A stretch of DNA of 60,851 nucleotides, from NCBI GenBank assembly GCA_026398135.1, contig JAPLTN010000015.1, forward strand, positions 1-60,851. Direction: 5' to 3'. The position numbers and the translations under genes are program-made. Numbering within the stretch: the first letter of the stretch is position 1; each line of letters opens with the position of its first letter. The DNA comes from Verrucomicrobiota bacterium (GTDB lineage Bacteria; Verrucomicrobiota; Verrucomicrobiia; Opitutales; Opitutaceae). The notes below the pieces were generated by a model. The model saw only the letters and a program-made list of their open reading frames with translations. It was not told the DNA's origin and did not search any database. Of this stretch, positions 25,652 through 34,424 are shown one piece after another.

Positions 25652-27154
25652 TTATTTACCGGAGTAAAGGGCGGAGACGGCCGTGTTGACGCCTTCGGAA
25701 ATGCTCTTGGGCCAGAAGCCGACGAAGAGGAGAGCGGCGAGCAGCACGAGGGCCGGGATTTTTTCGCACCAGCAGAGGTCGGTCGGGGCCTTTTCGGCGC
25801 TGACCTTGGCCAAGGCCGGGGACGTCTCGCCGAAGAAGACCTTGGCGGCGGAACGCAGGCCGTAAACGGCGGAAATGATCACGCCGGAAATGGCCAGAGT
25901 GGTGTAAACCGCCGAGAATTTCCACGCGCCGACGAAGATGGCGAGCTCGCCCCAGAAGTTGGCCAGGCCGGGTAAACCGATGCTGGCGAAGGTGGCGGTG
26001 ACGAAGAAAGCCGCGAGCACGGGCGTCTGTTTCGCCAGGCCGCCCATGTCGTCCATGTCGAAGGTCTGGGTGCGGTGGTAGATGCTGGTCGAAAGCATGA
26101 ACAGCAGGGCGACGGAGAAGCCGTGGGCGACCATCATGAGAACCACGCCGCCAATGCCGACGATGTTGAAGGCGGCGATACCTAGGAAGGCGTAGCCCAT
26201 GTGCATGACCGAGCTGTAACCGATCATCTGCTTGAGGTCGCGCTGGGCGATGGTGACGAAGCCGATGTAGAGCACGTTACCGCCGACTGCGAGGAGGGCG
26301 AGCCAGCCGGACCAGTGGCCGACGCCCAAGGGCAGCAGGGGCGCGGCGATCTGCACCAGGCCGTAGAGGCCGAACTTCTTCAAGACGCCGGCGTGCAGCA
26401 TGGCGGCCGAGCTGGGCGCGGCACCGTAGCCAAGCGGAGCCCAAGTGTGGAAGGGGAAGAGGGAAACGAGGATGCCGAAGCCAAGGAGCAGGAGGCCAAA
26501 GATGACGTTTTGGTTGGAGCCGTTGATCGCACCGTCGGCGATGACTTGGCGCAGGGCGATGAGATCGAAGTTTTCCGCCCCGCTCTGATGGTAGAGCGCG
26601 ATCAAGCCGATCAAGGAAAGCATGGCACCGAGCGTCAGATAAATGGTGAGCTTCATCGCGGCGTAACCCCGGTCACGACCGCCCCAGACGCCGACCATGA
26701 TGAAGGTCGCGATCAGCGCGAACTCGTGGAAGAAGTAGAAAAAGAACACGTCGATGCTGGCGAACACGCCCATCAAACCGGCCTGCATGACCAGCAAGAG
26801 GCCAAGATATAGCGAAGGGCGTTCGGCCTTGGATTGGATGGCGTAGAGCCCGGCGGCCAGACCGACGATGCCGGCGAGCACGAAGAGAGGGAGAGAAATG
26901 CCGTTCAGGCCGAGGTGCAGGCTGATGCCCAAGGCGTCCTTCAGTCCGGTATCGTATTGGGTAACGAACTGATAATCAGCGGCGTCGGCCACGGAGAACT
27001 GCGCCCAGACGCACAACGCCAGCAGTGCCGGCATGAGAAACCCGACGCCGGCCACGACCTTGCGGGCGAGCGCGGGCATCGGAATCAGGAGCAGGAGCGC
27101 GGCGGCCAGGGGCGTCGCGATGGCGATAAGGAGATGGTCGAACACGGCGGACAA
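25652..27154 (-). CDS. nuoM: NADH-quinone oxidoreductase subunit M
   Basis: 500 residues of membrane protein. The antiporter-like core is clear: FFFHEFALIATFIMVGVWGG contains the key Glu, and FPFHTWAPLGYGAAPSSAAML with LHAGVLKKFGLYG contains the pumping Lys residues. Standard length. It lies between nuoL and nuoN in the usual order. Only a 48-bp gap separates it from nuoL. Confidence 0.96.
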   Translation of the reverse strand: MSAVFDHLLIAIATPLAAALLLLIPMPALARKVVAGVGFLMPALLALCVWAQFSVADAADYQFVTQYDTGLKDALGISLHLGLNGISLPLFVLAGIVGLAAGLYAIQSKAERPSLYLGLLLVMQAGLMGVFASIDVFFFYFFHEFALIATFIMVGVWGGRDRGYAAMKLTIYLTLGAMLSLIGLIALYHQSGAENFDLIALRQVIADGAINGSNQNVIFGLLLLGFGILVSLFPFHTWAPLGYGAAPSSAAMLHAGVLKKFGLYGLVQIAAPLLPLGVGHWSGWLALLAVGGNVLYIGFVTIAQRDLKQMIGYSSVMHMGYAFLGIAAFNIVGIGGVVLMMVAHGFSVALLFMLSTSIYHRTQTFDMDDMGGLAKQTPVLAAFFVTATFASIGLPGLANFWGELAIFVGAWKFSAVYTTLAISGVIISAVYGLRSAAKVFFGETSPALAKVSAEKAPTDLCWCEKIPALVLLAALLFVGFWPKSISEGVNTAVSALYSGK

Positions 27155-27202
27155 AAGTTAGTTAAGCGTTTTTAAGAAAAAGTTGTGGAGGCGGTGGCGA
27201 GC

Positions 27203-29101
27203 TTAGCGCGAGGCGAAGAACCACAGGAAAACCGCGCCGCCGAGGAACCAGTAAACGTAGGCGTGGAGGCTACCGGTATGGAGGGCGCGGGTGGCCAGAC
27301 CGACCAACCCGGTGACGCCCGCCGTGCCGCGCACAATGATGCCGGAGATACCGATGAGGTCGATGTAGTTGAGCAGCATGGCGAAACGCTGCTGCACCTT
27401 GGCCACGTAGTAATCGTAGGCGGCGTCGAAGGATTTTTGCGTAAGCGTCAACGCGGCGAAAGCGCCAGGGACCTTGGTTTGCAAGGTGTCGTCAGCGGAG
27501 GGCTTGTAGAAGAGGAATGCGGCTCCGGCACCGACCAGCATTACGGCGAGGGAAACCGCCAGAATGGTGGTATGGTCGCCACCGTGGGGATGGGCGATTT
27601 GGCTGAGCACGCCATCGAAGTGGCCGCCGTAAATCGCCTCGTAGCCGCCGACGACGGAAAGCACGGCGAGCACGATCAAAGGCAGGGTCATGCTGATGCC
27701 GCCTTCGTGGGCGTGGGCGGCGGCGGCGGAACGCGTTGTGCCGAGGAAAACGAGTTTCCACATACGAATCATGTAAAACGCGGTGAGCACGGCGGTAAGG
27801 CAAAGCACGGCGAAGACGGCGGTGTTTTTCTCCATCGCGAGATAGAGGATGGCATCCTTGGAGAAGAATCCGGCCAGCCCGGGGCAGCCGATGATGGCGA
27901 GCACGCCGAGGGTGAAGGTGACGAAAGTCAGGGGCATCTTCTTGGACAGGCCGCCCATTTTAAAAATGTCTTGTTCGTGGTGGCAGCCGTGAATGACGGA
28001 GCCGGAACCGAGGAACATGAGGGCCTTGAAGAAGGCGTGGGTGGTGAGGTGGAACATCGCCGCCCCGACGCCGGCCGCGAGCACGACTTCGTGCGCGGAG
28101 GCCCCGCCGTGGGCGACTTTGAGCGAACCGAGACCGAAGGCGGCCACCATGTAGCCGAGTTGGGACAGGGTGGAGTAAGCCAGGACCTTTTTGATGTCGC
28201 GTTGGGTGATGGCGCAGAGTGCGGCATAGAGCGCGGTGGCGGTGCCAACCCACATGACGATGGTGAGAGCGTGGGGCGCGATGGCGAAGAGCGGCTCGAT
28301 GCGGCAAAGCATGAAAATACCGGCGGCGACCATCGTGGCGGCATGGATGAGGGCGGAGACGGGAGTCGGGCCTTCCATCGCGTCGGGCAGCCAGACTTGG
28401 AGGGGAAGCTGGGCGGATTTACCCACCGCGCCACAGAATAGCAGGAGGGGGATCACGTTGTTAACCGCCAGTGTGCCGGCGGCGGAACGGGCGGCGAGTT
28501 CGCTCAAGTTGACCGTGCCGTAAAAGTGATAGCAAAGCAGGATGCCGCAGAGGTAGCCGAAGTCGCCCACGCGGTTGGCGATGAAGGCTTTTTTCGAGGC
28601 GGCGGCGGCGCTGGGTTTGAAGAAGTAGTGGTTGATCAACAAATAGGAACCGAGACCGACCAGCTCCCAGAAGATAAACATCATGAAAAGGTTGTCGGCG
28701 AAAACGATGCCGAGCATGGCGAACATGAAGAGCGAAAGACCGCCGAAGTAGCGGGCCTTGGCGTCGTCGTCGTGCATGTAGCCGAGCGAAAACACATGCA
28801 CGCACAGGCCGATCACGCCGACGATGCTGAGCATGAGGGCGGAGAGATCGTCGAACTTGAGGCCGAGGGAGAGAGTGAAGCTTCCCAAAGTCAGCCAATC
28901 GACCGAGACGGGCGCGGTGACTCCGAACCGCTCGCCGCTAAAGGCCAGATAAAGACCACCCGCCGCGATGAGCGTGGCGGTGAAGGTGGCGACCAAGGCG
29001 GCAATGTTGCCCTGCCGACGCAAGGCGAGCGCGATGACGGCGGCCGAGGCAAGCGGCAGCAGGAAAACAAGTTGAGCGATCTGGAGCGGGTTCTGGAACA
29101 T
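27203..29101 (-). CDS. nuoL: NADH-quinone oxidoreductase subunit L
   Basis: 632 residues from ATG 29101 (MFQNPLQIAQL). The distal proton-pumping subunit: FIFWELVGLGSYLLI, LPLQVWLPDAMEGPTPVSAL and IHAATMVAAGIFMLCR are the standard antiporter blocks, and a long C-terminal part follows that forms the lateral helix. The longer reading to 29176 would overlap the ORF6N gene by 50 bp; starting at 29101 leaves a 25-bp gap, so that start is preferred. Confidence 0.95.
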   Translation of the reverse strand: MFQNPLQIAQLVFLLPLASAAVIALALRRQGNIAALVATFTATLIAAGGLYLAFSGERFGVTAPVSVDWLTLGSFTLSLGLKFDDLSALMLSIVGVIGLCVHVFSLGYMHDDDAKARYFGGLSLFMFAMLGIVFADNLFMMFIFWELVGLGSYLLINHYFFKPSAAAASKKAFIANRVGDFGYLCGILLCYHFYGTVNLSELAARSAAGTLAVNNVIPLLLFCGAVGKSAQLPLQVWLPDAMEGPTPVSALIHAATMVAAGIFMLCRIEPLFAIAPHALTIVMWVGTATALYAALCAITQRDIKKVLAYSTLSQLGYMVAAFGLGSLKVAHGGASAHEVVLAAGVGAAMFHLTTHAFFKALMFLGSGSVIHGCHHEQDIFKMGGLSKKMPLTFVTFTLGVLAIIGCPGLAGFFSKDAILYLAMEKNTAVFAVLCLTAVLTAFYMIRMWKLVFLGTTRSAAAAHAHEGGISMTLPLIVLAVLSVVGGYEAIYGGHFDGVLSQIAHPHGGDHTTILAVSLAVMLVGAGAAFLFYKPSADDTLQTKVPGAFAALTLTQKSFDAAYDYYVAKVQQRFAMLLNYIDLIGISGIIVRGTAGVTGLVGLATRALHTGSLHAYVYWFLGGAVFLWFFASR

Positions 29102-29126
29102 CGGAAAAGAAAGAGTCTTGGAAAAT

Positions 29127-29711
29127 TTAGCGATTACCCCGGTGGTAGCCGATTTTACGTTTGGTCGCGGGCTCAACCGGAATGGCTAGTTCACGAATGG
29201 TTTCGACGATGGCTGTCAGCTGTTCGTCGTGAGCACCGACACGGGCGTCGAGTTCGGAAAGCTTGGCGCGCAGAGTCTTATGGTCGGTCATAAGCGCGCG
29301 GAGCTGCACGAAGGCGCGGACTACGGCGATACCCATACGAGTCGCTGCGGGGCTGCTGAGCACGTTGGCGGCTTGGATAGCTCCGTGCTCGGTGAAGGCG
29401 AAAGGAAGATGTTGGCGACCACGGTTTTGCGAAACACCGGTCGCATTTTGCGACCACTTATTCACAACTCGTTCATTATCAATGGTTGCATTTCTGGCGG
29501 CATTCAATGCAGACACTTCGTCGCGAGTTAACTGGAATACAAAATCTTCCGGAAACTTATCTAAGTTACGCTTTACCTGCTCGATGAGTCGCTTGGTCGG
29601 CACCTCGTAAATTTCCGCCAGATCGGCGTCCAGCAGCACGCGTTGGCCCCGGAGCACGCGGATACGGCTCTGTATGCGCTCGGCGGGGACGGTTTCGACG
29701 GCAGCTTTCAC
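29127..29711 (-). CDS. ORF6N-domain DNA-binding protein inside the nuo operon
   Basis: 194 residues from a GTG. Residues about 16-105 match the ORF6N domain (PF10543): RVLRGQRVLLDADLAEIYEV, RLIEQVKRNLDKFPEDFVFQLT and RGRQHLPFAFTEHGAIQAA. A coiled-coil-like helix (about 140-175) follows, then a basic tail. ORF6N/KilA-N-type domains are known from phages and mobile DNA and are thought to bind DNA; free-standing bacterial copies have no established role. It sits 35 bp after nuoK and 25 bp before nuoL on the same strand, so it would be transcribed with complex I. Its base use is less GC-rich than its neighbours, which suggests later insertion. Confidence 0.92.
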   Translation of the reverse strand: MKAAVETVPAERIQSRIRVLRGQRVLLDADLAEIYEVPTKRLIEQVKRNLDKFPEDFVFQLTRDEVSALNAARNATIDNERVVNKWSQNATGVSQNRGRQHLPFAFTEHGAIQAANVLSSPAATRMGIAVVRAFVQLRALMTDHKTLRAKLSELDARVGAHDEQLTAIVETIRELAIPVEPATKRKIGYHRGNR

Positions 29712-29746
29712 GGGCGGGGGGGCGGACGTTTAATTCAGCAAGGCGC

Positions 29747-30118
29747 TCAGTTCTTGAGGGCGTTGAGCTCTTCGACCTGCACCGTTTGACGGCGGCGGAA
29801 GAGGGCCACGATGATGGCCAGACCGACCGCGACTTCGGCGGCGGCGACGGTTAAGATAAAGAAAACAAACACGTTGCCATGGAGCACGCCGTTAAAGCGG
29901 CTGAAGGCGACCAGCGCCACGGTGCTGGCCACCAGCATCAATTCGAGGCACATGTAGATCACCAAGGTGTTCTTGCGCAGCAAAACCCCGAGAAACCCGA
30001 TCGCGAAGAGCACGGCGCTCAGGTAGAGGTAGGAATGGAGCGATACGGCGTAAGCCCCGGGCAGGGCAGCGAGCGAGAGAGCGGACATGGCGGATAAAGA
30101 GGGGACGAGCAGGCTCAT
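29747..30118 (-). CDS. nuoK: NADH-quinone oxidoreductase subunit K
   Basis: 123 residues with three membrane helices. [21 protein letters not shown] holds the conserved Glu of helix 2, and [19 protein letters not shown] the Glu of helix 3. The start overlaps the nuoJ stop by 4 bp (ATGA), which supports this start although the N-terminus is longer than the usual 100 residues. Part of the membrane arm proton path. Confidence 0.95.
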   Translation of the reverse strand: MSLLVPSLSAMSALSLAALPGAYAVSLHSYLYLSAVLFAIGFLGVLLRKNTLVIYMCLELMLVASTVALVAFSRFNGVLHGNVFVFFILTVAAAEVAVGLAIIVALFRRRQTVQVEELNALKN

Positions 30119-30630
30119 TTAATGTCCTCCAAACCTTCGAACTTTTTGCTCAGGACGATCACGCCCAGCATGGCGATCAGAAGCAGGAACCCTACGATTT
30201 GCACCGGAAGCAGATACACGGTGAAAAGCTGTTCGGCGTAGGCGCGGAGGCTGTTGCCCACTACTGGTACCTCGGCGAGGATGGTGGTATGGTTGAGCCC
30301 GCGAGTGGCAAAGGAAACCAGGCCGGTAATCAGCAGGCCGCCCGCCACCGTGGAGGAGACCAAGGTGGCCTTGGTAAAGCGCTTGCGGTCGCCGCCCTGC
30401 ATATCGAGCAACATGATGATAAACAGGAACAAGGCCACGACAGCACCGGCATAAACCAGCACCAGCAAGACCGCCAACAGGAAGGCGTCGAGCAGAACGA
30501 AGAGGCCCGCCACGCCCACCAGGCTGAGCAGCAGACAAAGCGCGGAAGCGACGGCGTTTTTATTAAACACCACGCCCAAGGCGCAGGCCACGGTGAAGAC
30601 CGCGAAGAGGTGAAAGAGAAGGTCGGACAT
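30115..30630 (-). CDS. nuoJ: NADH-quinone oxidoreductase subunit J
   Basis: 171 residues, five membrane helices. [25 protein letters not shown] and the following [19 protein letters not shown] are the conserved NuoJ segment around helix 3, including the VYAGAV motif. It lies next to nuoK with a 4-bp overlap and is separated from nuoI by 112 bp that hold an inverted repeat. Confidence 0.95.
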   Translation of the reverse strand: MSDLLFHLFAVFTVACALGVVFNKNAVASALCLLLSLVGVAGLFVLLDAFLLAVLLVLVYAGAVVALFLFIIMLLDMQGGDRKRFTKATLVSSTVAGGLLITGLVSFATRGLNHTTILAEVPVVGNSLRAYAEQLFTVYLLPVQIVGFLLLIAMLGVIVLSKKFEGLEDIK

Positions 30631-30636
30631 TGCTGG

Positions 30637-30734
30637 AAAAAGTAGCGGGAAGTGAGTAGCGGGTAGCGAGTAGGTCGGAAATGGGGGGCGGGAAGAGAGA
30701 ACGTGAACCTTGGCTTGGTATGCTCGCTACTTTT
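30637..30734. repeat. Inverted repeat with GTAGCGGG-type tandem units, between nuoI and nuoJ
   Basis: The left side carries three degenerate GTAGCGRG units (30637-30672). AAAAGTAGCG at its start pairs with CGCTACTTTT at 30725-30734, and GTAGCGAG pairs with CTCGCTAC. The element fills the nuoI-nuoJ spacer and must be transcribed within the operon. Confidence 0.7.
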
Positions 30735-30742
30735 AAAGGGGG

Positions 30743-31291
30743 TTAGTGGTGTCCGCCGTGGGCGGCGGCCTCTTCGGCGGCTTTTTTCTTGTCCCACTTG
30801 AAATGGGTATCGGGGAGGGTGCCGCCGAGTTCGTAGAGGCGCTTCTTGTCGTTGACCATTTCCTCGCGGGTGAGGCCGGTCATGGAATATTGGTTTTGCA
30901 GCCAGATCGCCTCCTCGGGGCAAACTTCCTGGCACAGGCCGCAGTAGATGCAGCGCAGCATGTCGATCTTGAACTCTTTCGGAGCTTTTTCGACGTGGGC
31001 GTTAGGCGAGTCGGCCGGAATCTCGCCGGGGGTGATACGGATGGCCTTGGGCGGGCAGACAAATTCGCAAAGCTGGCAGGAGACGCACTTTTCACGACCG
31101 TGTGGATCGTAAACCAAGGTGGGCACGCCGCGGTATCCGACCGGAATTTCGGGGCGAACCTCGGGGTATTCCAAGGTCTCCGAGGGCTGCACCATGCGTT
31201 TGAACGTGGTCGCGAGTCCGGCGGCGATGTTGGGCAGGTAGGTGCGCTCAAGGAAACTGAGCGGTTTGCGTTCTACGGTAATGACGGCCAT
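30743..31291 (-). CDS. nuoI: NADH-quinone oxidoreductase subunit I
   Basis: 182 residues. Two 4Fe-4S motifs, CVSCQLCEFVCP and CIYCGLCQEVCP, carry clusters N6a and N6b that pass electrons from NuoG to NuoB. EYPEVRPEIPVGYRGVP before the first motif is also typical. A His/Lys-rich tail ends the protein. It is peripheral on the cytoplasmic side, and 12 bp separate it from nuoH. Confidence 0.97.
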   Translation of the reverse strand: MAVITVERKPLSFLERTYLPNIAAGLATTFKRMVQPSETLEYPEVRPEIPVGYRGVPTLVYDPHGREKCVSCQLCEFVCPPKAIRITPGEIPADSPNAHVEKAPKEFKIDMLRCIYCGLCQEVCPEEAIWLQNQYSMTGLTREEMVNDKKRLYELGGTLPDTHFKWDKKKAAEEAAAHGGHH

Positions 31292-31303
31292 GGCGCGGTA
31301 AAA

Positions 31304-32488
31304 TTAGAGGTTCGGGAAATACAGGTCCTTCACCGCGATTAAGATCGCGTAGAGGACGAGGTTGGCGATGGAGAGCGGCAGGAGTTTTTTCCAGCCGAGG
31401 GTCATCACTTGGTCATAGCGGAAACGGGGCAGCGTCCAGCGCACCCACATGAAGAAAAAGATGAAGAAACCGACCTTGAGCAGGAACAGGGTGATGCCGA
31501 TCACACCCATCACAAGCGGCGAGGCGATCAGGGGCAGGAAACCCGCGCCGAAGTTGACCACGTCAGCCAGCGTAACCCAAGGCAAAGGGTTCCAACCACC
31601 GAGGAAGAGCAGACAGAAGATGCCGGAGCCCACGATCATGTGCGCGTATTCAGCGACGAAAAAGAGGGACCACTTGAAGGCGCCGTATTCGGTGTGGAAA
31701 CCGCCGACCAGATCGGCCTCGGACTCGGGCATGTCGAAGGGCTGGCGGTTGGTCTCGGCAAAGAGCGCGATGAGGAAAATGAAGGCCGAGAGCGGCATCA
31801 GGAAAATATACCACATGCCACCGAAGAAGCCGGGCTGGCTCTGGCTCTGCACCACGTCAAAGAGACTCAGGGTGCCGGGACCGCCGGGCGCGTTGACCCA
31901 GAGAAACACCGGGAGAACCGAGAGCGTCATCGAGAGCTCGTAGGAGATGAGCTGGGCCGAGGCGCGCACGCCGCCGAGGAAGGGGTATTTCGAGTTGGAG
32001 GCCCAACCGGCGAGGATGAGCGAATACACGCCCAGCGAACCCAGGGCGAAAACGGCGAGCAGGCCGACGTCGAGGTTGGTCAGCGCGATGGGAACGAGTT
32101 TCATCGTGCCATCGGCGAGTTCGGTAAAATACGCGCCGAAAGGAATAAACGCCACGGTGGTGAGCGCCGGGATCATCGAGGCGATGGGCGCGAGGATGAA
32201 GTAAAACGCGTTCACGTGGCCGGGGACGACATCTTCCTTGAAGGTGAATTTACCGCCGTCGGCCGCGAGCTGGAAAATGCCGAGCTTCTGGAGGATCGAG
32301 ATACCGGGGATCCAAGCGAGGAATGGCGGAACGGTGCGGTTCGGGCCGGGGCGGCCTTGAATCCAGGCCGAGACCTTGCGCTCGGCCATGGAACAGGCGG
32401 CGGCGAGCGGGAACAACACGAGGATGACCGCCGTGCCTTGAAGGACGAGGCGGAGGAGGAGCGGAAGCTCAAAGTAAAAGTCGAACAT
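31304..32488 (-). CDS. nuoH: NADH-quinone oxidoreductase subunit H
   Basis: 394 residues, eight or more membrane helices; forms the quinone chamber with NuoB and NuoD. AERKVSAWIQGRPGPNR, YPFLGGVRASAQLISYEL and FAETNRQPFDMPESEADLVGG are the conserved NuoH loops. WVRWTLPRFRYDQVM near the C-terminus is also standard. Length is a little above the usual 330-350 because of extra loop residues. Confidence 0.97.
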   Translation of the reverse strand: MFDFYFELPLLLRLVLQGTAVILVLFPLAAACSMAERKVSAWIQGRPGPNRTVPPFLAWIPGISILQKLGIFQLAADGGKFTFKEDVVPGHVNAFYFILAPIASMIPALTTVAFIPFGAYFTELADGTMKLVPIALTNLDVGLLAVFALGSLGVYSLILAGWASNSKYPFLGGVRASAQLISYELSMTLSVLPVFLWVNAPGGPGTLSLFDVVQSQSQPGFFGGMWYIFLMPLSAFIFLIALFAETNRQPFDMPESEADLVGGFHTEYGAFKWSLFFVAEYAHMIVGSGIFCLLFLGGWNPLPWVTLADVVNFGAGFLPLIASPLVMGVIGITLFLLKVGFFIFFFMWVRWTLPRFRYDQVMTLGWKKLLPLSIANLVLYAILIAVKDLYFPNL

Positions 32489-32504
32489 GGCGGAGGCGGA
32501 GAAA

Positions 32505-32602
32505 TTTAAACCACGGAGAACACAGAGGGCACGGAGAGAAAAAATTATGGAAGGGATCGCGAGATTGGGTCTCTGTGTATCTCCGTGATCTCCGTGGTTA
32601 AA
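32505..32602. repeat. Inverted repeat with CACGGAGA-type tandem units, between nuoG and nuoH
   Basis: Arms at about 32505-32538 and 32567-32602 are imperfect inverted copies made of degenerate CACGGAGAA units. TTTAAACCACGGAG on the left matches CTCCGTGGTTAAA on the right. The element fills the 125-bp nuoH-nuoG spacer. Similar CACGGAG repeats are common between genes in several bacterial phyla. Confidence 0.75.
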
Positions 32603-32613
32603 TTAATTGGTAA

Positions 32614-34311
32614 TTAGGTAGTTAAAGCGGAGGCAACGGGTTTGAACTTGAGCGTTTCGCCCTCGACGAAGGGCAGACTGGCCCAGGGCGTGGCGTCGAG
32701 CAGCAGGCCGGTCTCGGGGATGTTTTTATACAGCATCGTGGCGAGAGCGGGCACGGCGGCGGCAAGGGCGGGCCAAAGCGCCTGCACGTCGCTCGCGGTG
32801 GCGGGCGCGCCGAGGGCGACGACCAGCTTGGACAACACGGCGAGATCGTTGGTCGCGCCCTGCGGTCCGGGCACGGCGGCGGCAAACGTCTGGATGCGGA
32901 ACTGCTGGTTCACGAAAGTGCCGGCCTTCTCAAAGGTGTGCAGGGTGGGCAACACGACCTTGGCGGCGGCGCTGGTGGCGTTGGCGTGGGTGCCGAGATA
33001 AATGACCGAAACCTTGGCGAGCTGCGCGGCGGTGAGGCCGGCGGCGAGCAGGTCTTCGCCGTGGGAAACGACGGTCTTGACCTTGCCGGCGTCGATGTCG
33101 GCGGCGAGCTGGGTCAACTGGGCGGCGGGCAAGGCGGAGATGAGGCCGGTGACGAGGGCGCCGCGCACGTTGGGGTTGCGGTCGGCGGAGATGAGGAGCG
33201 TGTCGCCCTGGCCGGTGCGGGCCACGAGGGCGGCGGACACGCCCAGTTGCTCGGCGAGTTTCTTGAGCAGAAACTGTTCTTCCACCGAGGCGCGGCCCGA
33301 GCCGACGACGGCCACGGAACCGGCCTTGAGCAGCTCGGCGGCGGCGTTGATCGCGATGTCGAGACCGGAGGGCGCGCCATTAACGGTGATGGCGGCGAGG
33401 CGGTCGGCGGCGGCGACCTGCTTGTAGAGCATGCGGCCGGAGTCGGACATCCAGGTGTCGTTGACCTCGTCGTTGCGGCGCGGAGTGAGGCGGTAGATGA
33501 CGCCCTCGCGCGACCAGATGACGGCGTTCACGCCGACGGAGGATTCGATGTCGAGGGTGTTGGTCTGCTTGAGGAACCAGACGCGCATCTTGAAGCGGAA
33601 GTCGGTGCTGGTGAGCGCGCCGACCGGGCAGATGTCCACCGTGTTGAGCGAGTAGTTGTTTTCCAGCTTCTTGCCGGGGTGGCAGGTGAGCGTGGAGTAG
33701 CTGCCGCGATCAACGAAGCCGAGCACGTCGTCCTTGGCGATTTCCTTGGAGAAACGCACGCAGCGGGAGCAGAGGATGCAGCGCTCGTCGTCGAGCGTGA
33801 CGCGGGGCCCGAGCTGGGTGCGCTTGGGTTTGACGTTTTTCTCCTCGATGAACCGGGAATAACCGCGGCCGTAGCCGGTGGCCTGTTCCTGGAGTTTGCA
33901 CTCGCCGGCCTGGTCGCAGATCGGGCAGTCGAGCGGGTGGTTGATGAGGAGGAACTCCATCACGCCTTCGCGGGCGTCCTTCACCATGGGCGAGGACGTC
34001 TTGATGTGCATGCCGGGGGCGACGGTGGTGCCGCAGCCGATCTGGGGGCGCGGGATCCAGTTGATCCGCTGCTTGCCGGTGGCGGGGTCGATCACCGGGG
34101 CCTTGGTGGCGGGATCGACGGCGGGCATGCCCATCTCGACCATGCACATGCGGCAGTTGCCGGCGACGGTGAGCTTGGGATGGTAACAGTAGTGCGGGAC
34201 GTCCTTCTGGAGCTGCTTGGCGGCCTCGATGACGTTGGTGCCCTTCGGCACGGCGATGTCCACGCCGTCGATGTTGACGGTTACGAGGTCGGGTTTGGGA
34301 GCGGCGATCAT
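32614..34311 (-). CDS. nuoG: NADH-quinone oxidoreductase subunit G
   Basis: 565 residues, short compared with the 750-900 of many NuoG. The N-terminal 2Fe-2S domain has CYHPKLTVAGNCRMCMVEMG with the fourth Cys in IGCGT after an inserted segment (DPATKAPVIDPATGK). Then come the H-x3-C cluster (HPLDCPICDQAGEC) and the two-cluster ferredoxin part (CILCSRCVRF, CPVGAL). The molybdopterin-oxidoreductase-like remainder is truncated. It carries electrons from NuoF to NuoI. Confidence 0.95.
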   Translation of the reverse strand: MIAAPKPDLVTVNIDGVDIAVPKGTNVIEAAKQLQKDVPHYCYHPKLTVAGNCRMCMVEMGMPAVDPATKAPVIDPATGKQRINWIPRPQIGCGTTVAPGMHIKTSSPMVKDAREGVMEFLLINHPLDCPICDQAGECKLQEQATGYGRGYSRFIEEKNVKPKRTQLGPRVTLDDERCILCSRCVRFSKEIAKDDVLGFVDRGSYSTLTCHPGKKLENNYSLNTVDICPVGALTSTDFRFKMRVWFLKQTNTLDIESSVGVNAVIWSREGVIYRLTPRRNDEVNDTWMSDSGRMLYKQVAAADRLAAITVNGAPSGLDIAINAAAELLKAGSVAVVGSGRASVEEQFLLKKLAEQLGVSAALVARTGQGDTLLISADRNPNVRGALVTGLISALPAAQLTQLAADIDAGKVKTVVSHGEDLLAAGLTAAQLAKVSVIYLGTHANATSAAAKVVLPTLHTFEKAGTFVNQQFRIQTFAAAVPGPQGATNDLAVLSKLVVALGAPATASDVQALWPALAAAVPALATMLYKNIPETGLLLDATPWASLPFVEGETLKFKPVASALTT

Positions 34312-34334
34312 TGCGGGAAGAGAGAAATTAATTG

Positions 34335-34420
34335 AAACCGCTAAAGTGCGCTAAGTGTCGCTAAAAAAGGCGTCGGAAGCGGAGGTTTGATTAGCGGAAT
34401 TTAGCGAGATTTAGCGGTTT
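34335..34420. repeat. Inverted repeat with TTAGCG tandem units, between nuoF and nuoG
   Basis: The right arm (34391-34420) is three 10-bp units each starting TTAGCG; the left arm (34335-34364) is three inverted units with CGCTAA or CCGCTAAA. Both arms are 30 bp with a 26-bp centre. The outer ends AAACCGCTAAA are perfectly complementary. It fills the nuoG-nuoF spacer. Confidence 0.85.
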
Positions 34421-34424
34421 ATCT

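Noticed and set aside
29127-29176. nuoL start at 29176 overlapping the ORF6N gene
   Set aside because: The extra 25 residues are unlike NuoL N-termini; MFQNPLQIAQL at 29101 begins the conserved first helix.
29127-29711. ORF6N gene as evidence of a prophage in the nuo operon
   Set aside because: No other phage gene, attachment repeat or integrase is near; a single gene cannot support a prophage call.
31409-32509. Long plus-strand frame opposite nuoH
   Set aside because: Charged, low-complexity antisense of a hydrophobic membrane protein; similar frames occur opposite nuoL, nuoM, nuoN and nuoG.
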